DNA from: Halobacillus sp. A1
Lineage (GTDB): Bacteria > Bacillota > Bacilli > Bacillales > Halobacillaceae
Reading direction: 5' to 3'
DNA: 64,000 bases
NCBI RefSeq assembly: GCF_024189295.1
Contig: NZ_JAIZEN010000013.1
Location: forward strand, 1 to 64,000
Position numbers and translations under genes: made by a program. The notes beneath the pieces are model-generated. The model made no database searches. It was given only the letters and a program-made list of their open reading frames with translations, and was not told the origin of the DNA. How positions within the stretch are numbered: the stretch's first letter is position 1; each line of letters begins with the position of its first letter. Below are positions 52,357 to 60,610 of this stretch, in pieces.

Positions 52357-53425
52357 ACTTTTAAGCGTATTATGCTTAATATTCGCAGCGGGTTGTAACA
52401 ATATCGATAGTGTCGAGGACAGGGCTATTGTACAAATTTCAGGCTATGATTACATCGATGAGAATCGTATCAAGGGTACAGTAGGGATACCCCAGTACGG
52501 GGAGGAATCAGCAAGAACAGTAGAGGAATTAAATTTAACGGTAGAAACCGAATCATTGAAGGAATTTGACATTCAAATTCAAAACGAATCTTCCAAGCCG
52601 CTTTCTATGGGTAAGCTTGAAGTGAATCTGTATAATGAAGATTTAGCAAGCCGGGGGATTACGGAATTTATGGACATCCTAAGCCGCGACCCTCGAATCG
52701 GGAGAAATATCTATTTAGGAATCGTTGACGGTGATACGCAGAAATTGATTGAAGGGGAGTATAATCAAAATGAAACGACAGCAAAATATTTGAAGGGTAT
52801 TATTGAAAATAATATAGATCAGAATCTTCCTAAGACGAATCTGCATTATTTCTTATATGCCTATTATGCTGATGGTCTTGATGGCTACCTGCCTTATTTA
52901 AAAAAGAAGAACAGTCATATTGAAGTTTCAGGTATATCTATATTTAAAGAAGCTTCCCAAGTTGCTGTCATACCTGCTGAAGATACGCTTATCTTGAAGT
53001 TGTTAAAAGAAAAAGTAGAAAAAGGAAGCCAGACGATTCAAACAGAAGATGGGCGTGTAGGGATGGAAATTACAGATTCAAATACTTCCTATCAAGTGAA
53101 GAAGACCGGGGATGTACCTCGATTCTTCGTAAATATAACAATGAAAGGATTCATAAATGAAATGAAGGAGACGGGAGTAGAAAGTCAGAAAAATCCCACT
53201 CGCATAAATAAATTAGAAGAAGAATTTTCCACATACTATCAATCGAAAGCAGAAGAAATGATAGAACTGTTTAAAGATAATGAAACGGATCCTATAGGAT
53301 TAGGAAATATATATAAAAATCGAATGAGAAATTTTGATAAACAAGTGTGGGAAGAACAATATTCTGAAGTACTGGTAGAAGTGAACGTAGATTTGAAAAT
53401 AACGGGCATGGGTATTTCATTATAG
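52346..53425 (+). CDS. Germinant receptor C subunit, second operon (lipoprotein)
   Basis: A 359-residue Ger(x)C lipoprotein with lipobox FAAGC at about residues 13-17, then NNIDSVEDRAIVQISGYDYI. The family W-D pair right after the Cys (CWD) is replaced by CNN, a divergence from the first operon's C subunit. It ends the operon; no strong terminator follows, so read-through into the DUF389 gene is possible. Confidence 0.9.
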   Translation: MRGKLLSVLCLIFAAGCNNIDSVEDRAIVQISGYDYIDENRIKGTVGIPQYGEESARTVEELNLTVETESLKEFDIQIQNESSKPLSMGKLEVNLYNEDLASRGITEFMDILSRDPRIGRNIYLGIVDGDTQKLIEGEYNQNETTAKYLKGIIENNIDQNLPKTNLHYFLYAYYADGLDGYLPYLKKKNSHIEVSGISIFKEASQVAVIPAEDTLILKLLKEKVEKGSQTIQTEDGRVGMEITDSNTSYQVKKTGDVPRFFVNITMKGFINEMKETGVESQKNPTRINKLEEEFSTYYQSKAEEMIELFKDNETDPIGLGNIYKNRMRNFDKQVWEEQYSEVLVEVNVDLKITGMGISL

Positions 53426-53458
53426 AAAGAGAAGCTTAAACGATTCCAGCTGTTCCAC

Positions 53459-53488
53459 GAATCAAATCAAAAGGACAAGGGCATTCTA
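53459..53488 (+). promoter_or_regulatory. Sigma-G-like promoter of the DUF389 gene
   Basis: GAATC (53459-53463), an 18-bp spacer and CATTCTA (53482-53488) match CATNNTA with the same spacing as the first ger operon's promoter. The -35 has one mismatch. A CATAGAATA (mother-cell type -10) lies 12 bp further on. Confidence 0.45.
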
Positions 53489-53519
53489 CGCATAATACAC
53501 ATAGAATAGAGCGGATGCC

Positions 53520-54521
53520 ATGAGTTTACAATTAGTTGAAGTTCATGTTCCTCCAACCCACCTTGAATTTTTCCGTGATCAATTGAACTCTTATACCTAT
53601 GAATCGTGCTGGGTGGAAATACAGACAGATGGAAGATCGTTATTCAGGATACTTTCAAAAAAGGGTAACGTGGAAGACATTCTGAATGATTTAGAAGGAA
53701 TTTCACACAGTGTAAAAGGGTTTGAAACGGTTTTGTTTCCGGTAAGGGCTTATTTTTCTAATGAAACGATTAAAGCTGAGAAAAAAGAAGAACAGAACGT
53801 AAAGCTTCAAAGATTAAGCCGGCATGAGCTTCTAGCTTCCATAAAAAAGAACAGTAAAACGACATGGAACTATTTATTGCTTATCATCCTATCGGCAATA
53901 GTAGCGACTGTCGGATTCCTTAAAGACAGCGAAGCCGTGGTCATTGGGGCGATGGTGATTGCGCCCATGATCGGTCCTGTGATTGCCGTTGCATTTTCTT
54001 CCGTATTAGGTGATTATAAAGTACTGTCGAAATCTCTGATAACTTCTCTGTTAGGAGTAGTTATTGTTGTCGCCATTTCCATACTGTTCGTATTATTTTC
54101 GAGTCTTGAACTGACTACAAATCAATATTTAAGCCGGACGGTAGTCACTCCAATAGATATTATTCTCGGCGTTGCCTCTGGAGCGGCCGGAGCATTAGCT
54201 TTCATAAACCGCCTGTCAGGAAATTTAGTAGGGGTGATGGTCGCTGTAGCTTTACTGCCTCCAAGCGTAGCTTTAGGAATTTCAATAGGAAGTATGGAAT
54301 GGGACCTTGCTTATGGAGCGTTTCTACTGGTTACGGTCAATATCATGTCTATTCTATTAGCAGCTGTCATTATTTTTTCGATCAGTGGAATCCGACCTGT
54401 ACAGTGGAGGGAGGTCCAAAGAGCCAATGTTTCCAGACCTCTATCCATCCTATTTGTAAGTGTGATCGTCGTTGTGCTGGCTTTGCTTATTTTTGTAAGT
54501 GAAGGCACTTTTAATTTGTAA
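53520..54521 (+). CDS. DUF389 (TIGR00341 family) membrane protein
   Basis: A 333-residue protein. The first 110 residues are soluble (MSLQLVEVHVPPTHLEFFRD). The DUF389 membrane domain follows: DSEAVVIGAMVIAPMIGPVI, then SGAAGALAFINRLSGNLVGV and ALLPPSVALGISIG, with about six helices. The family has no assigned function. The SD (AGCGGATG) is poor. It sits 94 bp after the second ger operon, and the upstream promoter match suggests forespore expression. Confidence 0.88.
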   Translation: MSLQLVEVHVPPTHLEFFRDQLNSYTYESCWVEIQTDGRSLFRILSKKGNVEDILNDLEGISHSVKGFETVLFPVRAYFSNETIKAEKKEEQNVKLQRLSRHELLASIKKNSKTTWNYLLLIILSAIVATVGFLKDSEAVVIGAMVIAPMIGPVIAVAFSSVLGDYKVLSKSLITSLLGVVIVVAISILFVLFSSLELTTNQYLSRTVVTPIDIILGVASGAAGALAFINRLSGNLVGVMVAVALLPPSVALGISIGSMEWDLAYGAFLLVTVNIMSILLAAVIIFSISGIRPVQWREVQRANVSRPLSILFVSVIVVVLALLIFVSEGTFNL

Positions 54522-54596
54522 TATGCAAAAATCCCGTTGCAATAATTTTCCGAAAACTATATAATTAATAATCATTAAGAAAAGGAGGTCACGAGC

Positions 54597-54659
54597 ATGA
54601 ATAAGAAAGTTGCATTAATCAACCTTAATTTCATAGCACTCGTGACCAGACGGCCTTGA
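54597..54659 (+). CDS. Leader peptide of the bmrCD attenuator (20 residues)
   Basis: The 20-codon ORF MNKKVALINL-NFIALVTRRP has a strong SD (AAAAGGAGG). The SD and start region (GGTCACGAG, 54587-54595) pair perfectly with the end of the ORF (CTCGTGACC, 54639-54647). A second exact pairing, TTAATCAA (54616) with TTGATTAA (54656), overlaps the stop. It occupies the place of BmrB, the leader peptide that controls bmrCD in B. subtilis by translation-dependent attenuation. The sequence similarity to BmrB is not established here. Confidence 0.6.
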   Translation: MNKKVALINLNFIALVTRRP

Positions 54660-54692
54660 TTAAGTATTTCTTCATGTAAGGTGAAAAGGGTC

Positions 54693-54754
54693 ACGTATGT
54701 CCGTGGCCGTAATATGTTCGTTTCAATGCATACGTCACGCACGTATGCTTTTTT
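54693..54754 (+). promoter_or_regulatory. Terminator/antiterminator of the bmrCD leader
   Basis: Terminator: GCATACGT-CACGC-ACGTATGC (54728-54748) plus T6. Antiterminator: an upstream ACGTATG (54693-54699) can pair with CATACGT (54729-54735) and so break the terminator. The two structures are mutually exclusive, and both lie after the leader peptide. Confidence 0.7.
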
Positions 54755-54827
54755 GTGTTTTCGCGGGTGAAACCGCTTTAAAATACAACTACATTAAGAT
54801 TAGAAAAAACATGGGAGGTATGTTGAT

Positions 54828-54884
54828 ATGGAACATTTACAAAGTACTGGAGCAAAGAATGATGATTGGAAAGAAAGCGGCTAG
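54828..54884 (+). CDS. Second short ORF in the bmrCD leader (18 residues)
   Basis: MEHLQSTGAKNDDWKESG follows a strong SD (GGGAGG, 9-base spacing). Its stop TAG is followed in frame by RELFGEG and a TGA just before bmrC, so it may be a shortened version of a slightly longer peptide. Function unknown. Confidence 0.4.
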   Translation: MEHLQSTGAKNDDWKESG

Positions 54885-54914
54885 CGGGAGCTGTTTGGGG
54901 AAGGGTGATGAGGA

Positions 54915-56663
54915 ATGTTTAGTGTGTTATTCAAACTGGGATGGTTTTTTAAGGAATATTGGAAAAAGTACACGTTTGCGATTTCCGCACTCATTGTTGT
55001 AAGTGCGATTGATTTAATTCCGCCTAAACTCGTAGGGATGGCCATAGATGAAATGCAGTTCAATTCTCTTACGTGGGATAGGCTGACAGAAATTTTAGTG
55101 ATATATGGCTCAATTATCATAGTAAGCTATACGCTTTCCTATTTGTGGGATTACACATTATTCAGTGGAGCAGCTACGCTTGAAAGACGGATGCGTTCAA
55201 ATCTGATGGACCACTTTTTGAAAATGACTCCGAGATTTTTTCAAAATAATAAAACAGGGGATTTGATGGCTCGATGTACCAATGACCTAAAAGCCTTGAC
55301 GATGACGGCAGGGTTTGGTGTGCTGACTCTAGTTGACTCGACCATCTTCATGATTCTGATTATTGCCATGATGGGGTTTACGATCAGCTTTAAATTGACG
55401 TTGGCAGCATTATTACCTTTGCCGGTCATGGCCTATATTATGAATAAATATGGAAAGGTCATTCATATGCGATTCTTGGAGGCTCAAGAGGCATTTGGTG
55501 ATTTGAACAATAATGTTCTAGAGTCTGTTCGCGGGGTAAGAGTCATTCGAGCCTTTGTTCAAGAAGAAAACGACGAGCGTTCCTTCAACCAAATGACGGA
55601 CGGAGTTTACGAAAAAAATGTTCAGGTGGCTAAAGTAGATGCTTTATTTGAACCGACGATTACGGTATTAGTAGGATTCTCATACACGATCGGGCTCGGT
55701 TACGGCTCTGCCCTCGTATTTCAGAATGTGATTACACTAGGCGAAATGGTATCCTTTAATGTTTATTTAGGAATGTTGATCTGGCCAATGTTTGCGGTAG
55801 GCGAATTGATCAATGTAATGCAGCGAGGGAACGCTTCGTTGGATCGAGTCACCGAAACTTTGGACCAAAAACCTGATGTGAAATCTCCTGAGACCCCTGT
55901 CCAAGTAAGTAAACCAGAGGTCATTAAGTTTAGAGATGTTCATTTCCAATACCCCGGGTCAGAAACCTGTGCTTTAAAAGGTATTCATTTAACCGTAAAG
56001 CAAGGGCAGACACTCGGTATCGTCGGTAAAACAGGAGCTGGGAAAACGACTTTGCTGCGGCAGCTTTTAAGAGAATACTCCGGTGTACAAGGATCCCTGA
56101 CAATCAGTGATGTAAAGTTAGAAGATATTGACCTTGAAGTAAGTCGTTCATGGATCGGGTACGTTCCCCAGGACCAAGTGTTATTCTCAAAAACGATTCG
56201 TGAAAATATTCAGTTCGGAAAAGTGGATGCAACCGATGAAGAGATTTACAAAGTGATGGAACTTGCTTATTTTCTAGAGGATATTAAAGCACTGCCAAGA
56301 GGTCTGGATACAACGGTGGGTGAAAGCGGAGTTACGCTATCCGGCGGGCAGAAACAAAGGGTTTCTATAGCTCGAGCCTTTATTATGAATCCTGAAATTC
56401 TACTGCTTGACGATTCGATGTCAGCGGTAGATGGAAAAACAGAAGCGAATATCATCGAAAACCTTCGTAAAGAGCGTTATGGAAAAACTACTTGGATTGC
56501 TGCCCATCGATTGTCAGCTGTTACACATGCTGATCACATCATTGTGCTTGATGAGGGTAGAATTATTGAAGAAGGAACACATGAAAACTTAATGAAACAA
56601 AATGGCTGGTATCGAACTCAGTATATGCACCAGCAATTGGAGAATAAGGGGGTGGGTGATTGA
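54915..56663 (+). CDS. bmrC: Heterodimeric ABC multidrug exporter subunit BmrC
   Basis: A 582-residue half-transporter with six helices followed by an ATPase domain. Walker A GKTGAGKTT and signature LSGGQKQR are canonical. Walker B is ILLLDDSMSAVD, with Asp in place of the catalytic Glu, the mark of the degenerate site in BmrC-type subunits. It pairs with BmrD to export drugs. RBS GGGAAGGGTGATGAGGA. The stop overlaps the bmrD start by one base. Expression is probably induced by ribosome-targeting antibiotics through the leader at 54.6 kb. Confidence 0.93.
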   Translation: MFSVLFKLGWFFKEYWKKYTFAISALIVVSAIDLIPPKLVGMAIDEMQFNSLTWDRLTEILVIYGSIIIVSYTLSYLWDYTLFSGAATLERRMRSNLMDHFLKMTPRFFQNNKTGDLMARCTNDLKALTMTAGFGVLTLVDSTIFMILIIAMMGFTISFKLTLAALLPLPVMAYIMNKYGKVIHMRFLEAQEAFGDLNNNVLESVRGVRVIRAFVQEENDERSFNQMTDGVYEKNVQVAKVDALFEPTITVLVGFSYTIGLGYGSALVFQNVITLGEMVSFNVYLGMLIWPMFAVGELINVMQRGNASLDRVTETLDQKPDVKSPETPVQVSKPEVIKFRDVHFQYPGSETCALKGIHLTVKQGQTLGIVGKTGAGKTTLLRQLLREYSGVQGSLTISDVKLEDIDLEVSRSWIGYVPQDQVLFSKTIRENIQFGKVDATDEEIYKVMELAYFLEDIKALPRGLDTTVGESGVTLSGGQKQRVSIARAFIMNPEILLLDDSMSAVDGKTEANIIENLRKERYGKTTWIAAHRLSAVTHADHIIVLDEGRIIEEGTHENLMKQNGWYRTQYMHQQLENKGVGD

Positions 56664-58693
56664 TGAAAAACCCATCGACTGAAAGGAAACTGCTTCATTA
56701 CGCCTTAACCTATAAAAATAAAATTCTGATTGGGCTTATATGTTTGATTATCGCCGTCGCTCTAGAACTGACAGGACCTTTCATCGCTAAACGATTGATT
56801 GATGAGCACATCGTGGGGATAGAGGATCAGTGGCACGAAGTAGAAGTACAGGATAGTTACACCGTCTCTTATAATGATAACCTCTATAAAAGAGAGGATA
56901 GAATGAACAGCGGAGAAGACATACTGGGAACTGCTGCAATTATACAAGTGGGACGCAGCTATTATTTTACAGAGGAAGAAATACCGTTTACGGGCACTCG
57001 TTCGATTGAAGGTGGAAATGTAGTAATCGAAACCAGTGATAAAACGACTACTGCCGAAGTCCGTAAACTATCATTGAATGAACTGTATCGCTTCTTCCAG
57101 CCTGAACAGACCTCAATATATTGGCTGCTTGCTATTTATGTAGTGATATTATTAGTGGCAGCAGGTTTCCAATTCGTTTACACGTATGTTTTACAGAAAA
57201 CGTCGAATCGTATCATCCGTAAGATGCGAGATGACTTATTCCATCATATTCAGAGGCTTCCTATCAACTATTTTGTGGACCAGCCAGCAGGGAAGATTGT
57301 GGCAAGAATCACTAACGATACTGAAGCGATAAGAGAGCTGTATGTAAAAGTATTAGCAACATTTGTAACAAGCTTTTTTTACATGGCTGGAATTTATATT
57401 GCTCTCTTTCTCTTAGATGTTCAGCTGGCCTTATATTGTTTATTGGTCATACCTATCATTCTTCTGTGGATGAGAGTATATAAACATTACGGAGGCAAGT
57501 ACAATACTGTGGTCCGCTCTACTGTAAGCGATATGAATGGCAGCATAAACGAGTCTATTCAAGGAATGCCGATCATCCAGGCGTTTCAACAAGAGAAGCA
57601 CACATCACAGGATTTCGAAAAGCTGAACTCCACTCATTTTACGTATCAAAGAAAGCTCGTCAGACTAAGCGCTTTAACCTCTTTTAATTTAGTGAATGTC
57701 ATAAGAAATTTAGCATTTGTATTATTTATTTGGTACTTCGGGTCAGGAGCGCTTGGAGCTGAAGGGCTTGTAACAGTAGGCGTGTTATATGCCTTTGTTG
57801 ATTATTTAAACCGTTTATTCCAGCCCGTTACTGACCTTGTCAACCAACTGCCGCTATTAGAACAGGCGCGTGTAGCTGCCGGCAGAGTATTTGAATTGAT
57901 GAGTGAGAATGGAGAAGATGTGAAAACTGAACCTCTTTCACGATATAAGGGCCTCATTAAATTTGAAGGCGTGTCATTCGCTTATAAGAAAGGAGAGTAT
58001 GTGTTAAAAGATATTAATTTTGAAGTGCAGCCGGGAGAAACTGCTGCATTTGTAGGCCATACAGGTTCAGGTAAAAGCTCCATCATGAACTTGTTATTTC
58101 GTTTCTATGATCACGAAAAGGGAACGATCAAGATTGATGAGCGGCCAATCATCGAATGGTCAAGACAGCAGTTGAGAAGTCACATGGGAATTGTATTGCA
58201 AGATCCCTTTATCTTTTCTGGCAGCATTCTGTCGAATGTGACAATGAACGATGAAATGATTTCCCGGGAAATGGCGATAAAGGCTTTACAAGCAGTAGGT
58301 GCCGACCGCTTTATTGAAAAACTGCCCGATCAATATGACACGGTTTTGAAGGAAAATGGCGCATCCTTATCTATGGGAGAGAGACAGTTGATATCATTTG
58401 CCCGTGCTTTGGCTTTTGACCCTGCTATACTTATTTTGGATGAAGCGACGGCAAATATTGATACGGAAACTGAACAATTAATTCAGAATGCTTTAGACGT
58501 ATTAAAAAAGGGGAGAACCACGCTTATTATTGCTCATAGACTATCAACAATCCAACAAGCCGATCAAATATTTGTACTTGAGCATGGTACAATTATTGAA
58601 CAAGGAACACATACTTCACTTATCGAATCAGGCGGCAGATATCATCAGATGTATAAAATGCAGCAAGGCGCTATGAAACAGCCAGCGATATAG
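56663..58693 (+). CDS. bmrD: Heterodimeric ABC multidrug exporter subunit BmrD
   Basis: A 676-residue partner of BmrC. It has the long extracellular insertion of about 100 residues between helices 1 and 2 (residues 40-140) that is typical of BmrD. Six helices and an ATPase domain follow, with Walker A GHTGSGKSS and a complete Walker B and catalytic Glu (LILDEATANID). The signature is LSMGERQL, non-canonical as expected. ATG 56663 follows AAGGGGGTGGGTG. Confidence 0.93.
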   Translation: MKNPSTERKLLHYALTYKNKILIGLICLIIAVALELTGPFIAKRLIDEHIVGIEDQWHEVEVQDSYTVSYNDNLYKREDRMNSGEDILGTAAIIQVGRSYYFTEEEIPFTGTRSIEGGNVVIETSDKTTTAEVRKLSLNELYRFFQPEQTSIYWLLAIYVVILLVAAGFQFVYTYVLQKTSNRIIRKMRDDLFHHIQRLPINYFVDQPAGKIVARITNDTEAIRELYVKVLATFVTSFFYMAGIYIALFLLDVQLALYCLLVIPIILLWMRVYKHYGGKYNTVVRSTVSDMNGSINESIQGMPIIQAFQQEKHTSQDFEKLNSTHFTYQRKLVRLSALTSFNLVNVIRNLAFVLFIWYFGSGALGAEGLVTVGVLYAFVDYLNRLFQPVTDLVNQLPLLEQARVAAGRVFELMSENGEDVKTEPLSRYKGLIKFEGVSFAYKKGEYVLKDINFEVQPGETAAFVGHTGSGKSSIMNLLFRFYDHEKGTIKIDERPIIEWSRQQLRSHMGIVLQDPFIFSGSILSNVTMNDEMISREMAIKALQAVGADRFIEKLPDQYDTVLKENGASLSMGERQLISFARALAFDPAILILDEATANIDTETEQLIQNALDVLKKGRTTLIIAHRLSTIQQADQIFVLEHGTIIEQGTHTSLIESGGRYHQMYKMQQGAMKQPAI

Positions 58694-58729
58694 TGGTTTC
58701 TTGATTTACAGAATTTTAGAGGTGTAAAC

Positions 58730-59554
58730 ATGAGCAAGTATGATGATGAACGAAAAGATATCATTGATGATGATTTGTATGAAGAAATTGATGAGGAAGA
58801 AATGTATGAGCTCGTTCAGGCTGAAAGAAGAGAAGCGTTAGAAAAAGCAAGAAGAGAAAAACAAAGCCCGAAAGAAAAAAGGCCTTTTCCTAAGTGGATA
58901 TTTTACCTTATCGCCTTTATGATGGTCATGAACATCGTAGCAGTTCTGCCTAACACTTTTTCCATTCCGGCGGTTGATTTTCTCATAACCTCTGCTAAAC
59001 TTTCGACAGATGACGATATAAAAGAATTTAAGAGATCTATCGTAGTCGTTGATGCGGGAGAGAGTAAAGGAACGGGCTTTTCGATAAGCGATGACGGGAC
59101 AATACTTACTAATCACCATGTAATTGAAGGAGAAAGAAGAATTTCAGTAGGCTTTCAGGAAGAAGGTTTATATCAAGCTGAAGTTGTAGAATCTTTCCCG
59201 GATATTGACCTGGCCATCCTGCAGGTTGAGGGAGGTGGATTTCCTTCACTAGATTTGGCGGATGAAACATCTTTTGAGGAATCCGAACCTTTTTCATTCA
59301 TAGGGAACCCCTTGAGTTTTACAGGGGTGGCTAACGAGGGGACGATTATAGATTATATTGAATTGAAAAATTGGGAAGAGCCGGTTCTTATGCTTGATGC
59401 TCCAGTTTACAGAGGGAACTCAGGCAGTCCGGTAATTAATGAAGAAGGAGAAGTCATCGCTGTTGTGTTCGCAACATTACGTGAGGATGAACATGGAAGA
59501 GTGGGCTTAGCTGTCCCGATTGATTACTATTATGAAAAGCTGGAGGCCTCCTGA
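58730..59554 (+). CDS. Membrane-anchored S1C (HtrA-like) serine protease without PDZ domain
   Basis: A 274-residue protein. A highly charged cytoplasmic N-terminus of about 50 residues (acidic, then basic) precedes one transmembrane helix (about 54-80). An extracellular trypsin-like domain follows, with the triad in TILTNHHVIEG (His), DIDLAILQV (Asp) and RGNSGSPVIN (Ser). No PDZ domain follows, which distinguishes it from HtrA/DegP. A role in surface quality control or regulated cleavage is plausible. SD TAGAGGTG. Confidence 0.9.
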   Translation: MSKYDDERKDIIDDDLYEEIDEEEMYELVQAERREALEKARREKQSPKEKRPFPKWIFYLIAFMMVMNIVAVLPNTFSIPAVDFLITSAKLSTDDDIKEFKRSIVVVDAGESKGTGFSISDDGTILTNHHVIEGERRISVGFQEEGLYQAEVVESFPDIDLAILQVEGGGFPSLDLADETSFEESEPFSFIGNPLSFTGVANEGTIIDYIELKNWEEPVLMLDAPVYRGNSGSPVINEEGEVIAVVFATLREDEHGRVGLAVPIDYYYEKLEAS

Positions 59555-59580
59555 TGTAACCAGGTGGCCTCCAGCTTCTT
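59537..59580 (+). terminator. Terminator of the serine protease gene
   Basis: AAGCTGGAGGCC (inside the gene end) pairs with GGCCTCCAGCTT (59565-59576). The T-run is short (TTCTTA). Confidence 0.6.
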
Positions 59581-59616
59581 AATGACTGGTATAAAGGAAT
59601 GGAGAAGGGTCAGGGT

Positions 59617-60213
59617 TTAAACTTGTGAGGTATCTTCGATCAAAGGGATGGGGCTGAAGTCAAAAATCTCCGCGAAGTTAATTAAATTTGAACACATGCG
59701 AAACACCTTTTGTCCTGTTTGTGCGGTTGAGTCTGTATCATAAGGATCGCTGCATATCGTGCTGGAATGAGGTGGAATGGTAAACCCGAGCATTGATAAA
59801 CTGTAAATGATTGATTGTACAGCTAACCTGGCTCCGCCTTCACCTTGTTCGACAGCAATGACTCCTCCTACTTTGTTGTAGAATAACTGCTGTCCTTTCT
59901 TATTTTTCATGTCATGATAACCTTGTAATCGTTCAATGATTAAAGTTGCTATGCTGCTTTTCTCACCAAGTGTGATCGGTGTCGCGAACAAGATGATATC
60001 TGCTTCGCATATTTTTTTGAAAATAAATGGCCAGTCATCATTGCCGTCCAGATTACTGGTAATGCCAAAAGTAATTTGGAAATCACGTAAATGGACCCTT
60101 TCGATATCTACTTGTTCTTTTTGGAAGACCAATGCTGATTTATTCAACAGTGTTTCAGTTTCAGTTTCGTTATGACCTTTTTCAAGACTGCAGTTCAACA
60201 ATAAAGCTTTCAT
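59617..60213 (-). CDS. NAD(P)H-dependent FMN reductase / flavodoxin-fold oxidoreductase
   Basis: A 198-residue flavodoxin-like protein. The N-terminus MKALLLNCSLEKGHNETET is the FMN phosphate loop. CEADIILFATPITLGEKSS and GGVIAVEQGEGGARLAVQS follow. The family reduces flavins, quinones or azo compounds. ATG 60213 follows GGAGGTGAAAATT; a GTG three codons upstream is inside the SD region. A 14-bp palindrome lies just upstream of the SD. Confidence 0.85.
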   Translation of the reverse strand: MKALLLNCSLEKGHNETETETLLNKSALVFQKEQVDIERVHLRDFQITFGITSNLDGNDDWPFIFKKICEADIILFATPITLGEKSSIATLIIERLQGYHDMKNKKGQQLFYNKVGGVIAVEQGEGGARLAVQSIIYSLSMLGFTIPPHSSTICSDPYDTDSTAQTGQKVFRMCSNLINFAEIFDFSPIPLIEDTSQV

Positions 60214-60231
60214 AATTTTCACCTCCTGGAA

Positions 60232-60245
60232 ATTGATTAATCAAT
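60232..60245. promoter_or_regulatory. 14-bp palindrome upstream of the flavin reductase gene
   Basis: ATTGATTAATCAAT is an exact palindrome immediately upstream of the minus-strand SD, between CCTCC and GGAGG. It may be an operator (for example of a MarR or TetR regulator). No regulator gene is adjacent. Confidence 0.45.
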
Positions 60246-60610
60246 GGAGGTTTAACCTAAATAGTCATGAAATAAACTTTATCGCCTTTTATGAGTACAA
60301 AGAACTAGTTATAATTGGTTAGTTAAGGATAAAACGCCTATTAGGAAATATGTAGGTTATAAGTCCTGTGTTTTGAAATGATTATTTAACAAAATGTAAA
60401 TAGAGTGTGGTGGAATTATTGGTGGTTATTAAGTAAAATTGGTTTGCTTGATAAATTACCAATACTCACTCTCCTTATACAATTAGATAAGAGTACTTCA
60501 GTTGCATCGGTTGATACACAATTGTAACTAAAATGAAACTTTTTTGAAAAAAACGCCCATAGAATAAAAGAGAAACCCGAAAATATATGAGTGGCCGGAG
60601 GTGATAAAGG
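60246..60610. other. Intergenic region flavin reductase / sigI
   Basis: About 365 bp of AT-rich sequence between divergent genes. A sigma-I-like promoter lies at 60553-60581. Nothing else is recognised. Confidence 0.4.
60553..60581 (+). promoter_or_regulatory. Candidate sigma-I autoregulatory promoter
   Basis: ACGCCC (60553-60558), a 19-bp spacer, then CGAA (60578-60581) resembles the sigma-I consensus of a C-rich -35 (ACCCCC) and a CGAA -10. The sigI gene begins 30 bp later; sigI is autoregulated in B. subtilis. Confidence 0.5.

Noticed and set aside
54697-55002. 101-codon frame through the bmrCD attenuator
   Set aside because: It runs through the terminator and into bmrC in another frame and has no SD.
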